From UBA7672 sp031419455 (GTDB lineage Bacteria > Pseudomonadota > Alphaproteobacteria > Caulobacterales > Hyphomonadaceae): a stretch of DNA of 64,000 nt. Within the stretch, counting starts at the first letter, position 1, and each line of letters opens with the position of its first letter. The notes below the pieces were generated by a model. The model did no database searches and was not told where the DNA came from. It worked only from the letters and a program-made list of their open reading frames with translations. Where the stretch lies: contig JANOKS010000071.1 of the NCBI GenBank assembly GCA_031419455.1, positions 61,443 through 125,442 on the forward strand, in the 5' to 3' direction. The position numbers and the translations under genes are program-made. Positions 53,503 through 64,000 of the stretch are shown here, one piece after another.

Positions 53503-54852
53503 ATGTCGCGTGCCATCGTTCGTCCATCCGGCGAAGTCATCGACCGCCCCCAGCGCGGCGGCCTCCTCATTTGGGCGCTGGCCGCAATCGTCGGCGCGCT
53601 CATTGCCCTCGCGGTCGTTCTGTTCATCGGAATCATATCCTACGTGCAGTGGATTGCATTCGGCGCCGTCCCCGGCCGCCTGGCTTCCCGCCTTGTGGAC
53701 CTGCCATGGTGGAGCCGGCTGATCGCGCCGCTGGTCGGCGGGTCGATCATCGCGCTGCTGCTGCGGTTGGGCATGGCGCTTGGCTGGGGATCGGCGCCGC
53801 GCGCCTATGGCCTTCAGGACGTGGTTCAGCATCGCCGCCTGCGCGGCACGATTCGCGCGAGCACACTGACGCTCCGCGACGGATTCCTGTCGATCCTCAT
53901 CGCCATCGTTTCGCTTGGGTGGGGCGGCAGCGCTGGACGCGAGGAGCCCGCAGCCCACCTTGGCGCGACCATCGCAGTGCTGCACGGCCGCCTGCTGGGT
54001 CTCAATGTTGCGTCCCGGCGGATGCTCGTCGGCATGGGTGTCGCGGCGGCCATTGCGGCTGTGATGCACACGCCGATCGCCGGCGTATTTCTGGCGCGCG
54101 AACTGATCCTGCGCCGCCAGCGTATTTCGTCGCTGGGGCCGGTTGCTGTCGCCGCCGTGGCTGGATGGCTTGTCTCGGTGTGGCTGCTCGACGGACGCGC
54201 ACTGATCTCAGTGCCGCCGGTCGGAAACGTTCCGGCGACTGTGCATCTTGCGGCGCTGGTCGGACTGCCGGTGCTGATCGGCTTCGCCTATCTGTGCAGC
54301 CTGACCTGGACGCGTGCTCCGGTGCTGGTCGCATCCGCGGCAGGGGGCATCGGCCTTCCACTCTGGCTGCTGCCGGTGATCGGCGGAGTGATGCTGGGCG
54401 TGATCGCGATGGCGTTCCCCCAGGTGCTCGGCACAGGGTTTGAGCCATTGGGCGCGGGACTGAGCGGGAATTACGGACCCGGCCTCATGCCCGTGCTGGC
54501 CTTCGCCAAGATCGCCGCAGCCGCCGTGACGTTCGGCTTCCGCTGGGGTGGCGGCGCCATCGCCCCAGCCATGTTTGTCGGCGCGATGGCGGGATCATCG
54601 CTTGCCGTGCTGGCGGGCGTCGTGCTCGGCCTGCCGGCGCCGCAGGCTTACATGGGACTCGTCGGCATGGCTGTGTGCGTCGCCGTGCTGCTTGATGCGC
54701 CGATGGCCGCGGCCATCCTCGTGCTCGAACTCTCCGGCTCGACGGCTGCTGGCGCGTCCAGCCTGTTCTGCTGCTACCTCGCCTGCATGGTGGCGCGGCG
54801 GCTGTCGCCGCCCAAGGCCGAGGAAACCGGCCAGACCTTGCGCTGGCGCTGA
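53503..54852 (+). CDS. ClC family chloride channel/transporter
   Basis: This 449-aa polytopic protein is of the ClC fold, with at least ten hydrophobic segments. The gating-glutamate motif is GSAGREEPAAHLGA. In canonical members it is GREGP, so the Gly after the gating Glu is a Glu here. A later selectivity motif reads GGGAIAPAMFVGAMAG, with Ile in place of the usual Phe of GxFxP. The first motif (GSGIP type) is replaced by SAPRAYGLQDVV. Ion selectivity and coupling are thus unclear. ATG 53503 is preferred over the GTG nine bases upstream. Confidence 0.9.
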   Translation: MSRAIVRPSGEVIDRPQRGGLLIWALAAIVGALIALAVVLFIGIISYVQWIAFGAVPGRLASRLVDLPWWSRLIAPLVGGSIIALLLRLGMALGWGSAPRAYGLQDVVQHRRLRGTIRASTLTLRDGFLSILIAIVSLGWGGSAGREEPAAHLGATIAVLHGRLLGLNVASRRMLVGMGVAAAIAAVMHTPIAGVFLARELILRRQRISSLGPVAVAAVAGWLVSVWLLDGRALISVPPVGNVPATVHLAALVGLPVLIGFAYLCSLTWTRAPVLVASAAGGIGLPLWLLPVIGGVMLGVIAMAFPQVLGTGFEPLGAGLSGNYGPGLMPVLAFAKIAAAAVTFGFRWGGGAIAPAMFVGAMAGSSLAVLAGVVLGLPAPQAYMGLVGMAVCVAVLLDAPMAAAILVLELSGSTAAGASSLFCCYLACMVARRLSPPKAEETGQTLRWR

Positions 54853-54968
54853 GCGCCAGGGTCTCCTATCCTGCTGCTTGGGGCGAGGCGGCGACACAGG
54901 GGCGACATCTGGAAAGCGACACCACCACGCAGACGCGCACCCGCACTGCCGCGCCATGGGCGCTTGGC

Positions 54969-57215
54969 GTGTTCGCCGTGCTGCTCGTCCTGTTCTTCTT
55001 CCGCGCGGCGCCGCTGGAACTCGACAGCGTGCGACAGGCCAATGCGACGGACCAGTTCGACACGCAGCGCGCCATCGAACGCCTGGGCCGCGTTCTCGAC
55101 GGCACACCGCACCCTGTTGATTCCGGCGCGCTGGATGAGACACGCGCACGACTGCTGCAGGAAATCCGGACGCTGGGTTATTCGCCGGAACTTCGCGCTC
55201 ACAATGTGTGCCAGTCGATGTCGGGAAATGCGGCGCGCTGCGCTTTCGTGCAGAACGTCTTCTTCGCTGCAGGACCGACGGATGGTCCCGCTCTCGTTCT
55301 GTCGGCGCACTATGACAGCGTGGACGCCAGCCCCGGCTTTGGCGACGATGGCATCGGCCTCGCCGTGTGGCTGGAGGTCGCGCATCACCTGAAGCGGCAG
55401 GCGCCGTCGCAGCGTGTCGTTTTTCTGCTGACCGATGGCGAGGAAACCGGCCTGCTCGGCGCACAGGCCTTTGTTGACAACCAGGACGACTATCCATTCA
55501 CGGTGGGCCGCATCATCAATCTCGAAGCGCGGGGCGTGCGCGGCCCGGCGATGATGTTCGAGACCGGCCATCCCAACGCGAGTCTCGTCTCCGACTGGTC
55601 GAAGAGCGGCGCGCGGCCTTTCGCCAATTCGATGATGACCGCCGTCTACGAGCTCCTGCCCAATTCGACAGACCTCACCGTGCACCTCAATGCAGGGTTC
55701 AACGGCGTCAACATCGCGATCTCGGACGGGCTCGACTTCTACCACACCAATCGCGACGACCTCGCCATGCTCGACCGCGCCAGCGTGCAGCACATGGGCG
55801 ACCAGGCGCTCGGCGCTACGCGCGCTTTCCTCGCCAGCGACTGGAGCAAAGATCAAAGCGCGGGCGAGATCGCCTATTCCGATATCGGCTCGCGCCTGTT
55901 CGTGTCGTTGCCGCAGGTGTTCGCGCTTGTGCTGCTGGGCTTATGCTTCGGTGTGGCCGTGATGCTCAACATCCGCCCGACGCGCGACGGCGGCTGGCAG
56001 AAGCTGGATGTGCGGGCGCTTGCGCTGCCGCCAATCCTGATTGCGGCGTCTGGCCTCGCCGCGTTCGTGTTGCAGCAAGCGATCTCGCTCATCCGTCCCG
56101 ACACGGCCTTCTGGGTTGCGCATCCGCAGGCGTTCAACATGGCGGTCTTCGCGCTGACGCTTCTGTTGTCTTCCGTTGCACTTGGATGGGTGGCGCCGAA
56201 ATCATCTCGCGAGACGCTCTATGCCTCCGGCTGGTTCTGGTTCCTGATCGTCGGGATGGGGCTGAGCTTCGCCCTCGCCGGTTTCGCCATGATCTTCCTG
56301 ATCCCCGGCGTCGTCTTCGTGCTGGCGGGCGGCGCGGCGTGGCTGTTCCCGCGTTACCAGCTGATCGCCTACGGCGTGGCGAGTACGTTCCTGATCCTGA
56401 TGTTCTTCCCGCTCATTCACCTGCTGGACGTGACCATGGGGCTGGGCATGGCGGCAATGTTCGGCGTGGTCGAGGCGATGGTGCTGGCGCCGCTGCTGGG
56501 CATGGTCGGCGGGCTGCTGGCCGGTCGGCTGAAAGTCGTCGTCCCGCTCGGCACCATTGCGCTGGTCGCGATCGTCATCACCGCGCTGGTTCCCGCCTAC
56601 AGTGTCGAGCGTCCACTGCCGCTCAATTTTACGGCGCACTATGACGTCGACACACGACAAGCTGCTGTCTTCGCCGGCGCCCGATCCGGCGCGCTGCCCG
56701 AAGCCGTGCGCTCGCAGCTGACAATCGGCGAGAATCCCTCCCCGCCGGGCGCAGCGCAAAACCTTGCCAGCAAGGTCATCGCTTTTGTTCCGCCCGGCCC
56801 GGCGATTGCAACAGTGCTGAACGACACCACTGCGGACGACGGCAAGCGCACTATCCGTCTTCAGTTCGCGGCTCCTGACGCCAGGCAGGTGCGCCTGCGC
56901 ATCCCTGCTGCGGCGAACCCCATTTCAGTCGCATTTGGCGGCGCGGGCTACGACTTCGGCCTGACGTCATCAGACAAGCCCGCCGAGACATACGTGATCG
57001 ACATCGTCGGCCGCGCCGCGAATGGCGCGACGGTGGACGTCACGCTCGCGCCTCGTCCTGAAGGCAGCGAGGCAACGCCGCTGACATGGCTCGTGCAAGG
57101 CTACTGGACGCGGTTGCCGGAGGACGCAAAGAGCCTTGCCGGCGCCCGCCCCGACACCGCCGTCGTGATCCAGGATGGCGACGTATCAGTGACGACGAAA
57201 CAGCTTCCGCTCTGA
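54969..57215 (+). CDS. M28 family peptidase with C-terminal membrane domain
   Basis: This is a 748-aa zinc aminopeptidase-type protein anchored by an N-terminal helix (FAVLLVLFFFRA). Zinc-site residues appear in ALVLSAHYDSVDASPG (His), GDDGIGLAVWLEVA (Asp), LLTDGEETGLLGAQAF (Glu pair) and INLEARGVRGP. The second half has seven or eight transmembrane helices (about residues 315-540) and a beta-rich end. The layout resembles the ERMP1/Fxna type. GTG 54969 removes the usual basic region before the helix. An in-frame CTG at 54909, preceded by AGGGG, would add a TRTRTAAPW start and may be the true one. Confidence 0.9.
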   Translation: MFAVLLVLFFFRAAPLELDSVRQANATDQFDTQRAIERLGRVLDGTPHPVDSGALDETRARLLQEIRTLGYSPELRAHNVCQSMSGNAARCAFVQNVFFAAGPTDGPALVLSAHYDSVDASPGFGDDGIGLAVWLEVAHHLKRQAPSQRVVFLLTDGEETGLLGAQAFVDNQDDYPFTVGRIINLEARGVRGPAMMFETGHPNASLVSDWSKSGARPFANSMMTAVYELLPNSTDLTVHLNAGFNGVNIAISDGLDFYHTNRDDLAMLDRASVQHMGDQALGATRAFLASDWSKDQSAGEIAYSDIGSRLFVSLPQVFALVLLGLCFGVAVMLNIRPTRDGGWQKLDVRALALPPILIAASGLAAFVLQQAISLIRPDTAFWVAHPQAFNMAVFALTLLLSSVALGWVAPKSSRETLYASGWFWFLIVGMGLSFALAGFAMIFLIPGVVFVLAGGAAWLFPRYQLIAYGVASTFLILMFFPLIHLLDVTMGLGMAAMFGVVEAMVLAPLLGMVGGLLAGRLKVVVPLGTIALVAIVITALVPAYSVERPLPLNFTAHYDVDTRQAAVFAGARSGALPEAVRSQLTIGENPSPPGAAQNLASKVIAFVPPGPAIATVLNDTTADDGKRTIRLQFAAPDARQVRLRIPAAANPISVAFGGAGYDFGLTSSDKPAETYVIDIVGRAANGATVDVTLAPRPEGSEATPLTWLVQGYWTRLPEDAKSLAGARPDTAVVIQDGDVSVTTKQLPL

Positions 57216-57376
57216 CGCCTTACGTTTTCGTTGCGGCTCCGAACACCCGCAATCGCTGTGCAAAACTGACGCGACTAACCACTCGCTAACCATTCGCGCG
57301 CGACACCTGAGGCTTGGCGGTATAACCTCCGCCAGCTTCCCGACTGACCCAAAAAACTGCGAGATGAGGTAGAGAC

Positions 57377-59713
<2,337 letters not shown>

Positions 59714-59715
59714 GC

Positions 59716-59997
59716 TCAGTGCCGCTGGATGATGCCGTCCACCTTGCGCCATGCCGCTGGCGTGAGCGGCTCGCCAGAAGCGACACGGACGGAGTGGATC
59801 ACCGCGTCGATCTCGCGGCGCCAGAAGTCGAGAAATTTTTCAAGCCGCGGAAACTTCGGGGACTCGTCCAGCGTCTGCCACATGAAGGTTTGCAGCAGTG
59901 TTGGATGTTTTGGCATGTAGTACAGCACCTCGGCGGTCAGCAGCGTCGCGCCATTCAGGCGGCGCTCGAAGTCGCCATGCTCGCGTCCAGTTATCAA
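59716..59997 (-). CDS. usg: Usg family protein
   Basis: This 93-aa protein of the alphaproteobacterial Usg family is named for the gene upstream of trpF in Caulobacter. The conserved block is NGATLLTAEVLYYMPKHPT, then LLQTFMWQTLDESPKFPRLE and FLDFWRREIDAVIHSVRVA. The function is unknown. No ATG is available in frame; TTG 59997 gives the normal family length, while TTG 60066 would add an unlikely Cys-rich leader. It is not next to trp genes here. Confidence 0.85.
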   Translation of the reverse strand: MITGREHGDFERRLNGATLLTAEVLYYMPKHPTLLQTFMWQTLDESPKFPRLEKFLDFWRREIDAVIHSVRVASGEPLTPAAWRKVDGIIQRH

Positions 59998-60061
59998 CTT
60001 CCCACACTTGGCATTGTTCACGGCTGCACAGGCTCCTCTGCAACGCACGACCAGCGTGCGC

Positions 60062-60095
60062 GTCAACCGTTAACGGTCAACTTCGGTCAACCGTT
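60062..60095 (-). promoter_or_regulatory. Triple GTTGAC repeat with inner palindrome upstream of usg
   Basis: On the minus strand GTTGAC occurs three times (plus-strand GTCAAC at 60062, 60076 and 60086, spacing 14 and 10 bases). The perfect 12-bp palindrome ACCGTTAACGGT is at 60066-60077. The repeats are 65-100 bases before the usg start, in the position of an operator or a multi-site regulator target, and each TTGAC could also serve as a -35. Confidence 0.5.
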
Positions 60096-60139
60096 GCAAC
60101 TGCAGTTTGGCAGTCGAAGGTCGCGCCTGCTGCTGGCTG

Positions 60140-60463
60140 TCAGGCCGAGAGCCCGGCTTCGGCCTTTATGCGCTCGGCCTGCTGCTGCCATGTGCGCGCG
60201 ACCGTCTTGCGGCCTGCGCGCAACTGGATATCGGCGAGGCCCTTGGCGGCTTGATAAGCCGCAACCTGATCCCCGCTGCGGAGCGAGGCGACAAGCTTGA
60301 GCCTAAGTTTTGCCTGCGCGACGCCAGCGGTTGCGGAAACAGGCGCGTAGGCAGTTGGCGCGCTAGGCGTGGCGGCGCTCTTGCCAACAGCGCCGGACGT
60401 TTTCGCAGTCGCAGGCTTCGCCTTGTTTTTCTTGCCGCCGAACAGGAAGGAAAACAGTCCCAT
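60140..60463 (-). CDS. Small hypothetical protein (107 aa)
   Basis: ATG 60463 follows CAGGGGCGACATCG. The N-terminus MGLFSFLFGGKKNKAKP is followed by an Ala/Thr/Pro/Ser-rich linker and a C-terminal helical region (VAAYQAAKGLADIQLRAGRK, TWQQQAERIKAEAGLSA). The amphipathic N-terminus may touch the membrane. The function is unknown. It lies upstream of usg on the same strand, 142 bases away. Confidence 0.65.
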   Translation of the reverse strand: MGLFSFLFGGKKNKAKPATAKTSGAVGKSAATPSAPTAYAPVSATAGVAQAKLRLKLVASLRSGDQVAAYQAAKGLADIQLRAGRKTVARTWQQQAERIKAEAGLSA

Positions 60464-60629
60464 CGATGTCGCCCCTGAAATTCGACGCGACACTACCCAT
60501 CGCTTCGCAACAGGCAGCGTGCTGACAGCCTGCAAGCATTGGAAAACGCATCGGCGCCCGATTCGTGACCACGCCGCGCCTGCATGTCGATCAGTTGCTG
60601 ACGCCCAGGGCGGCGACAGGGGGAGTTGC

Positions 60630-61487
60630 TCAGCCGGCGACGACTGGCGTTCGCAGGTACACCCTGCCATCATCCTCCGGCTTCGGCAGCGCGCCGCCGC
60701 GAATGTTGACCTGAAGCGACGGGAGGATCAGGCGCGGCGCAGCGAGCGACTTGTCTCGCGCCGTGCGTATCCGGACGAATGCCTCTTCGGTGACGCCGCC
60801 GCCGACGTGAATATTGGACGCGCGCTGCTCCGCTACGGTCGTCCGCCACACCGGCTTGTCCCGGCCGGCGGGGAGATAGTCGTGGCCAACGAAAATGCGC
60901 GTTTCAGGCGGCAGGGCGAGAATGCGGTGGATCGAGCGATAAAGCCTTGCAGCGTCGCCTCCCGGAAAATCCGCCCGCGCAGTGCCATAGTCCGGCATAA
61001 ACAGCGTATCGCCCACGAAAGCCGCATCGCCGACGACGTAGGTGACGCAAGCGGGCGTGTGCCCAGGCGTGTGCATCACGCGCGCTTCGGTATGGCCGAT
61101 CCGGAAAACCTCGCCGTCTGCGAACAGATGATCGAACACCGAAGCTTCCGTTTCCGCTTCAGGCGCGCCGAACAGAGCGCGGAACTGGGTCTGGACTTCG
61201 GTGATCCGTGCGCCGATGCCGATCTTCGCGCCTGTCTTGCGGCGGATATGGTCGGCGGCCGAAAGATGATCGGCGTGCGCGTGCGTTTCCAGCACCCACA
61301 CGATTCTGAGGCCCAGCGCTTCGGCCCTCGCGAGCATCCTGTCCGCGGATGCGGTGGACAGCTTGCCCGTCGCGGGGTCGAAATCCATCACGGGATCGAT
61401 GACAGCAGCCTGGCGTGTTTCCGAATCCGACACGAGGAAGGACGCGGTCGACGTCGCGGCATCAAAGAAGGCTTCAATTTCAGTCAT
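60630..61487 (-). CDS. blh: MBL-fold persulfide dioxygenase-like hydrolase (Blh/ETHE1 type)
   Basis: This 285-aa metallo-beta-lactamase-fold enzyme has the metal ligands THAHADHLSAA, VMHTPGHTP, FVGDTLFMPDYGTARADFPG and IFVGHDYLP. The pattern and C-terminal region match the ETHE1/Blh group that oxidises glutathione persulfide to sulfite. It is divergent from a BigR-type regulator gene, with rhodanese and TauE/SafE genes beyond, the classic sulfide-detoxification group. ATG 61487 has GGAG at a good distance. Regulation is through the shared operator at 61520-61560. Confidence 0.92.
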   Translation of the reverse strand: MTEIEAFFDAATSTASFLVSDSETRQAAVIDPVMDFDPATGKLSTASADRMLARAEALGLRIVWVLETHAHADHLSAADHIRRKTGAKIGIGARITEVQTQFRALFGAPEAETEASVFDHLFADGEVFRIGHTEARVMHTPGHTPACVTYVVGDAAFVGDTLFMPDYGTARADFPGGDAARLYRSIHRILALPPETRIFVGHDYLPAGRDKPVWRTTVAEQRASNIHVGGGVTEEAFVRIRTARDKSLAAPRLILPSLQVNIRGGALPKPEDDGRVYLRTPVVAG

Positions 61488-61519
61488 TTCCGGCTCCACG
61501 CCATCGGTTCAGCGATGTT

Positions 61520-61560
61520 CATATATTAGCTATTGCTATATTAGCAAGTGCTGTTATATA
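61520..61560. promoter_or_regulatory. Divergent promoters with shared BigR-type operator
   Basis: The 79-bp gap is AT-rich. ATATTAGC occurs at 61523 and 61538, and TAGCtattGCTA and GCTAtatTAGC form overlapping dyads at 61527-61545. Minus strand (blh): TTGCTA 61542-61547, 16 bases, TATATG 61520-61525. Plus strand (regulator): TTGCTA 61533-61538, 16 bases, TATATA 61555-61560. A repressor bound here would block both promoters. Confidence 0.75.
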
Positions 61561-61566
61561 CACGGC

Positions 61567-61908
61567 ATGATGGACCTGAAGACATTCTCCCTCGCAGACT
61601 TTGAAGCCAGCGCCGGCAAGGCGGCCGGATTGCTCCGAACGCTCGGCAACGAGAAGCGGCTGATGATCCTGTGCCAGCTCGGCGATGGCGAACTGCCCGC
61701 TGGCGCGCTGCAGGAGCCGCTTGGCCTCTCTCAGTCCGCGCTGTCACAGCACCTCGCGGTGTTGCGCGAGGCCGGTGTCGTCGAAACACGGCGCGAGGCT
61801 CAGACAATCTATTACCGGATCGCAGATCCCGCTGCGGTTAAGGTGATCGAGACGCTGGCCGCGATCTTCTGTCCCGAGAAACCCAGACCTGTACGCAAGA
61901 AAAGATAG
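61567..61908 (+). CDS. bigR: ArsR-family repressor, BigR-like
   Basis: This 113-aa winged-helix repressor has the DNA-binding region GLSQSALSQHLAVLREAGVV and a wing REAQTIYYRIAD. Two Cys, in LMILCQLGDG and AAIFCPEKP, match the redox pair that BigR/SqrR/YgaV use to sense persulfides through a disulfide or polysulfide bridge. Its ATG lies at the predicted transcription start (about 61567), with no ribosome site, so the mRNA may be leaderless. It probably represses itself, the downstream rhodanese and exporter, and the divergent blh. Confidence 0.92.
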   Translation: MMDLKTFSLADFEASAGKAAGLLRTLGNEKRLMILCQLGDGELPAGALQEPLGLSQSALSQHLAVLREAGVVETRREAQTIYYRIADPAAVKVIETLAAIFCPEKPRPVRKKR

Positions 61909-62450
61909 TGAGCAGCCCTACCATGACAAGCCTTACCCCCATCGACGCACAATCGCTCGCGCGCCGCCTCAAGGCCGGCGAGCTGACGCTCATCGATATC
62001 AGGGAGCCGGACGAGTTTGCCCGCGAGCATATCGCAGGCGCAATCTCACTGCCGTTGTCGCGCCTGGAAGCCGGGCATGTGGCCCTGCGCGGCGTAACGT
62101 CAGTGGCCTTCACCTGCCGGACGGGCATGCGGACGGATTCCAACTGCGGTCGCCTTGCCGCCCATGTCGGCGAGCCTGCCTTCGTGCTGGCGGGCGGGCT
62201 CGACGGCTGGAAGAAGGCCGGCCTCGCAACCAACGCCGATCGCAAGGCGCCGATCGAGATCATGCGCCAGGTGCAGATCACGGCGGGCGGCATCGTGGTG
62301 ACCGGCGCAGTCCTCGCCGCGACGGTCAATCCAGCCTTCGTGTGGCTGTCCGCCTTTATCGGCGCCGGCCTCGTCTTTGCAGGATCGACCGGCTGGTGCG
62401 GCATGGCGAAGCTGCTGTCTGCAATGCCGTGGAACCGCAGGACAGCATAG
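61908..62450 (+). CDS. Rhodanese domain fused to DUF2892 membrane segment (YgaP-like)
   Basis: This 180-aa protein has a rhodanese domain first (about residues 10-105) with the active-site loop AFTCRTGMRT (Cys about residue 66). The C-terminal two-helix DUF2892 hairpin follows (ITAGGIVVTGAVLAATVNPA, GAGLVFAGSTGWCGMAKLLS). It transfers sulfur from persulfides at the inner membrane. GTG 61908 overlaps the bigR stop by one base; ATG 61923 is an alternative. It is co-transcribed with bigR and the TauE/SafE gene. Confidence 0.93.
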   Translation: MSSPTMTSLTPIDAQSLARRLKAGELTLIDIREPDEFAREHIAGAISLPLSRLEAGHVALRGVTSVAFTCRTGMRTDSNCGRLAAHVGEPAFVLAGGLDGWKKAGLATNADRKAPIEIMRQVQITAGGIVVTGAVLAATVNPAFVWLSAFIGAGLVFAGSTGWCGMAKLLSAMPWNRRTA

Positions 62451-62460
62451 GCGACGCCAC

Positions 62461-63234
62461 ATGCCATTCGATCCCGCCATCGCTGTCGTGCTTGGAGGCG
62501 CCGTCGTCGGCTTCCTCCTTGCCGTATTCGGCGGCGGCGGGTCGGTGCTCGCCGCACCCGTGCTGCTGTATCTCGGCGGCGTGACGGATGCGCACGTGGC
62601 GGTCGGCACGGCGAGCGCGGCGGTCGCCGCCAATGCAGCCTTCAACCTGATCGGGCACTGGCGCGGCGGGCGCATCAAATGGCCATGCGCCACAGGCTTT
62701 GCCGTCGCCGGCCTGTTCGGCTCGTTCGCGGGCTCAAGCCTCGCCAAGCTGATCAGCGGCCAGCAACTGCTTCTCGCCTTCGCCTTCGCCATGGCGGCGA
62801 TCGGCCTCTCCATGTTCCGCAAGCCGAAAAGCGAGGGCGATCCGGACGTGCAGCTCAGCCTGAAGCTGGTTGCACGCCTTGCGCCGATGGGCCTGCTGAC
62901 CGGACTGGCCGCAGGCTTCTTCGGCATCGGCGGCGGCTTCCTGATCGTGCCGGGCCTGATGCTCGCCACTGGCATGACGATGGCGAACGCTGCCGCCTCA
63001 TCCCTCCTGTCGGTTGCCCTCTTCGGCGCCGCGACCTCGTTCAACTACGCCCTCACCGGCCAGGTCGACTGGACTCTCGCCGGCCTGCTCCTGCTTGGCG
63101 GCGCGGTGGGCGGCGTTGTGGGGCTGTTTGCCGCCAAACGCCTCGCGGGCCATTCACGGCTCGCGCGCAGCCTGTTCGCGGGGATGATCATTGTCGTCGC
63201 CGGGTACGTCGCGTGGCGGTCGCTGGGCGGGTGA
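62461..63234 (+). CDS. Sulfite exporter TauE/SafE family protein
   Basis: This 257-aa permease with about eight helices carries the duplicated motif LLAVFGGGGSVLAAPVLLYL (N-half) and GLAAGFFGIGGGFLIVPGLM (C-half). As the last gene of the BigR-type cassette it probably exports the sulfite or thiosulfate formed from sulfide. It starts 10 bases after the rhodanese stop. Confidence 0.92.
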   Translation: MPFDPAIAVVLGGAVVGFLLAVFGGGGSVLAAPVLLYLGGVTDAHVAVGTASAAVAANAAFNLIGHWRGGRIKWPCATGFAVAGLFGSFAGSSLAKLISGQQLLLAFAFAMAAIGLSMFRKPKSEGDPDVQLSLKLVARLAPMGLLTGLAAGFFGIGGGFLIVPGLMLATGMTMANAAASSLLSVALFGAATSFNYALTGQVDWTLAGLLLLGGAVGGVVGLFAAKRLAGHSRLARSLFAGMIIVVAGYVAWRSLGG

Positions 63235-63307
63235 GAACAAACCGTAAATCAACGCGCTACAGCGCTGGCCTTGCTTAAAGGGAAAACCCCAGCCAGATCA
63301 GCGCGGA

Positions 63308-64000
63308 ATGAGCGATTCACGCGATCCATCTGACATTCCGTTTCCGGATGACGACCTGCCGGCGCGCGAGCCGGGGTCGGACGACGACATCCCCCTGCCG
63401 GAGGAGCGTTTCGAGGCTGCGCCGGAAATGGAAGACACGCGCCCGATCTCGCAGCGGGCGGCGGCGGCGCGGCCGCATCGGGCGGCGGATGCGAACGCCG
63501 ACTATTTCAAGGGCCTCAATCCGCAGCAGCGCGATGCGGTGATGGCGACTGAGGGGCCGCTGCTGGTGCTGGCTGGCGCGGGCACGGGCAAGACGCGGGT
63601 GTTGACGACGCGGGTGGCGCATATTCTTGCGCTGAAAAAAGCGTGGCCGAGCCAGATGCTGGTGGTCACCTTCACCAACAAGGCGGCGCGGGAGATGCGC
63701 GAGCGGACGCTGCGGTTGATCGGGGACGAGAGCGAGGGGCTGCGGTGGTTCGGTACGTTCCATTCCGTCTCGGCGCAGATCCTGCGGCGGCATACGGAAC
63801 TGGCGAAGCTGAAATCCGGTTTCACGGTGCTGGATACGGATGATCAACTTCGGCTGATCAAGCAGATCCTGGAAGCGGAAGGCATCGACCAGAAACGCTG
63901 GACGCCACGCTATCTCGCCAGCCTCATCGACGGCTGGAAGAACCGCGCGATCTGGCCGGAGAAGCTGCCGCCGGGCGAGGCGCGGCAGTTTGCCGAGGGC
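63308..64000 (+). CDS. uvrD: UvrD/PcrA-type DNA helicase, N-terminal part (3' truncated by window edge)
   Basis: This is an open frame of 231 codons from ATG 63308 to the window end. An acidic N-terminal extension of about 60 residues (PFPDDDLPAREPGSDDD) precedes the superfamily 1 motifs: LNPQQRDAVMATEGPLLVLA (Q motif), GAGTGKTRV (Walker A, motif I), VVTFTNKAAREMRERT (motif Ia) and WFGTFHSVSAQILRRH (motif Ib). It unwinds DNA in mismatch or excision repair and replication restart. UvrD/PcrA rather than Rep is inferred. The acidic leader is common in alphaproteobacterial UvrD. Confidence 0.93.
   Translation, partial: MSDSRDPSDIPFPDDDLPAREPGSDDDIPLPEERFEAAPEMEDTRPISQRAAAARPHRAADANADYFKGLNPQQRDAVMATEGPLLVLAGAGTGKTRVLTTRVAHILALKKAWPSQMLVVTFTNKAAREMRERTLRLIGDESEGLRWFGTFHSVSAQILRRHTELAKLKSGFTVLDTDDQLRLIKQILEAEGIDQKRWTPRYLASLIDGWKNRAIWPEKLPPGEARQFAEG

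Overview
The window is about 64 kb of GC-rich, gene-dense bacterial chromosome. It is most likely from an alphaproteobacterium near Caulobacterales/Hyphomonadaceae. Reasons: an alphaproteobacterial Usg-family gene, a BigR-type sulfide cassette, two large TonB-dependent receptors with a TonB-ExbB-ExbD-ExbD operon, many secreted peptidases, and several families of palindromic intergenic repeats. I see no rRNA, tRNA, CRISPR, phage or transposase gene. The window opens inside clpB and closes inside a uvrD-type helicase gene.

Left third (1-26 kb): the clpB 3' end; a TonB-dependent receptor gene broken by an apparent 8-nt deletion; 3-hydroxyacyl-CoA dehydrogenase and SDR genes; a HExxH lipoprotein; a sirtuin; a TraB/GumN protein; an XRE regulator/membrane protein pair with a clear double operator; an enoyl-CoA hydratase and ABC exporter run; a molybdenum hydroxylase pair (IorA/IorB type) followed by a striking redoxin / cytochrome c / copper-monooxygenase-like / EF-hand fusion; then a SpoU methyltransferase, a carboxylesterase, an RmlB-like protein that has lost its catalytic residues, and a heme c-PQQ dehydrogenase.

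Middle (26-45 kb): purA; a membrane-anchored nuclease; a pterin cluster (PTR1/FolM-like SDR, FolB, and a PTPS/QueD homologue without the catalytic Cys); an ABC-F ATPase; the TonB energising operon on the minus strand; a DAACS symporter carrying two EF-hand loops; and a probable iron-regulated PepSY-DUF2271-DUF4198-ApbE operon that looks like an extracytosolic flavinylation system. A dipeptidase and a TauE/SafE permease follow, separated by an elaborate inverted repeat.

Right third (45-64 kb): an intact TonB-dependent receptor, secreted proteins and peptidases (M20, M28), a YWTD-propeller lipoprotein, a ClC channel with an altered filter motif, tex, a usg-like gene with a triple-repeat upstream element, and a divergent BigR-type sulfur detoxification cassette (persulfide dioxygenase-like MBL protein, ArsR/BigR, rhodanese-DUF2892, TauE/SafE) sharing one AT-rich operator.

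The common themes are outer-membrane uptake powered by TonB, periplasmic redox enzymes (Mo, PQQ/heme, Cu, flavin), peptide scavenging and sulfide handling. Assignments rest on motif recognition by eye; no database search was possible.
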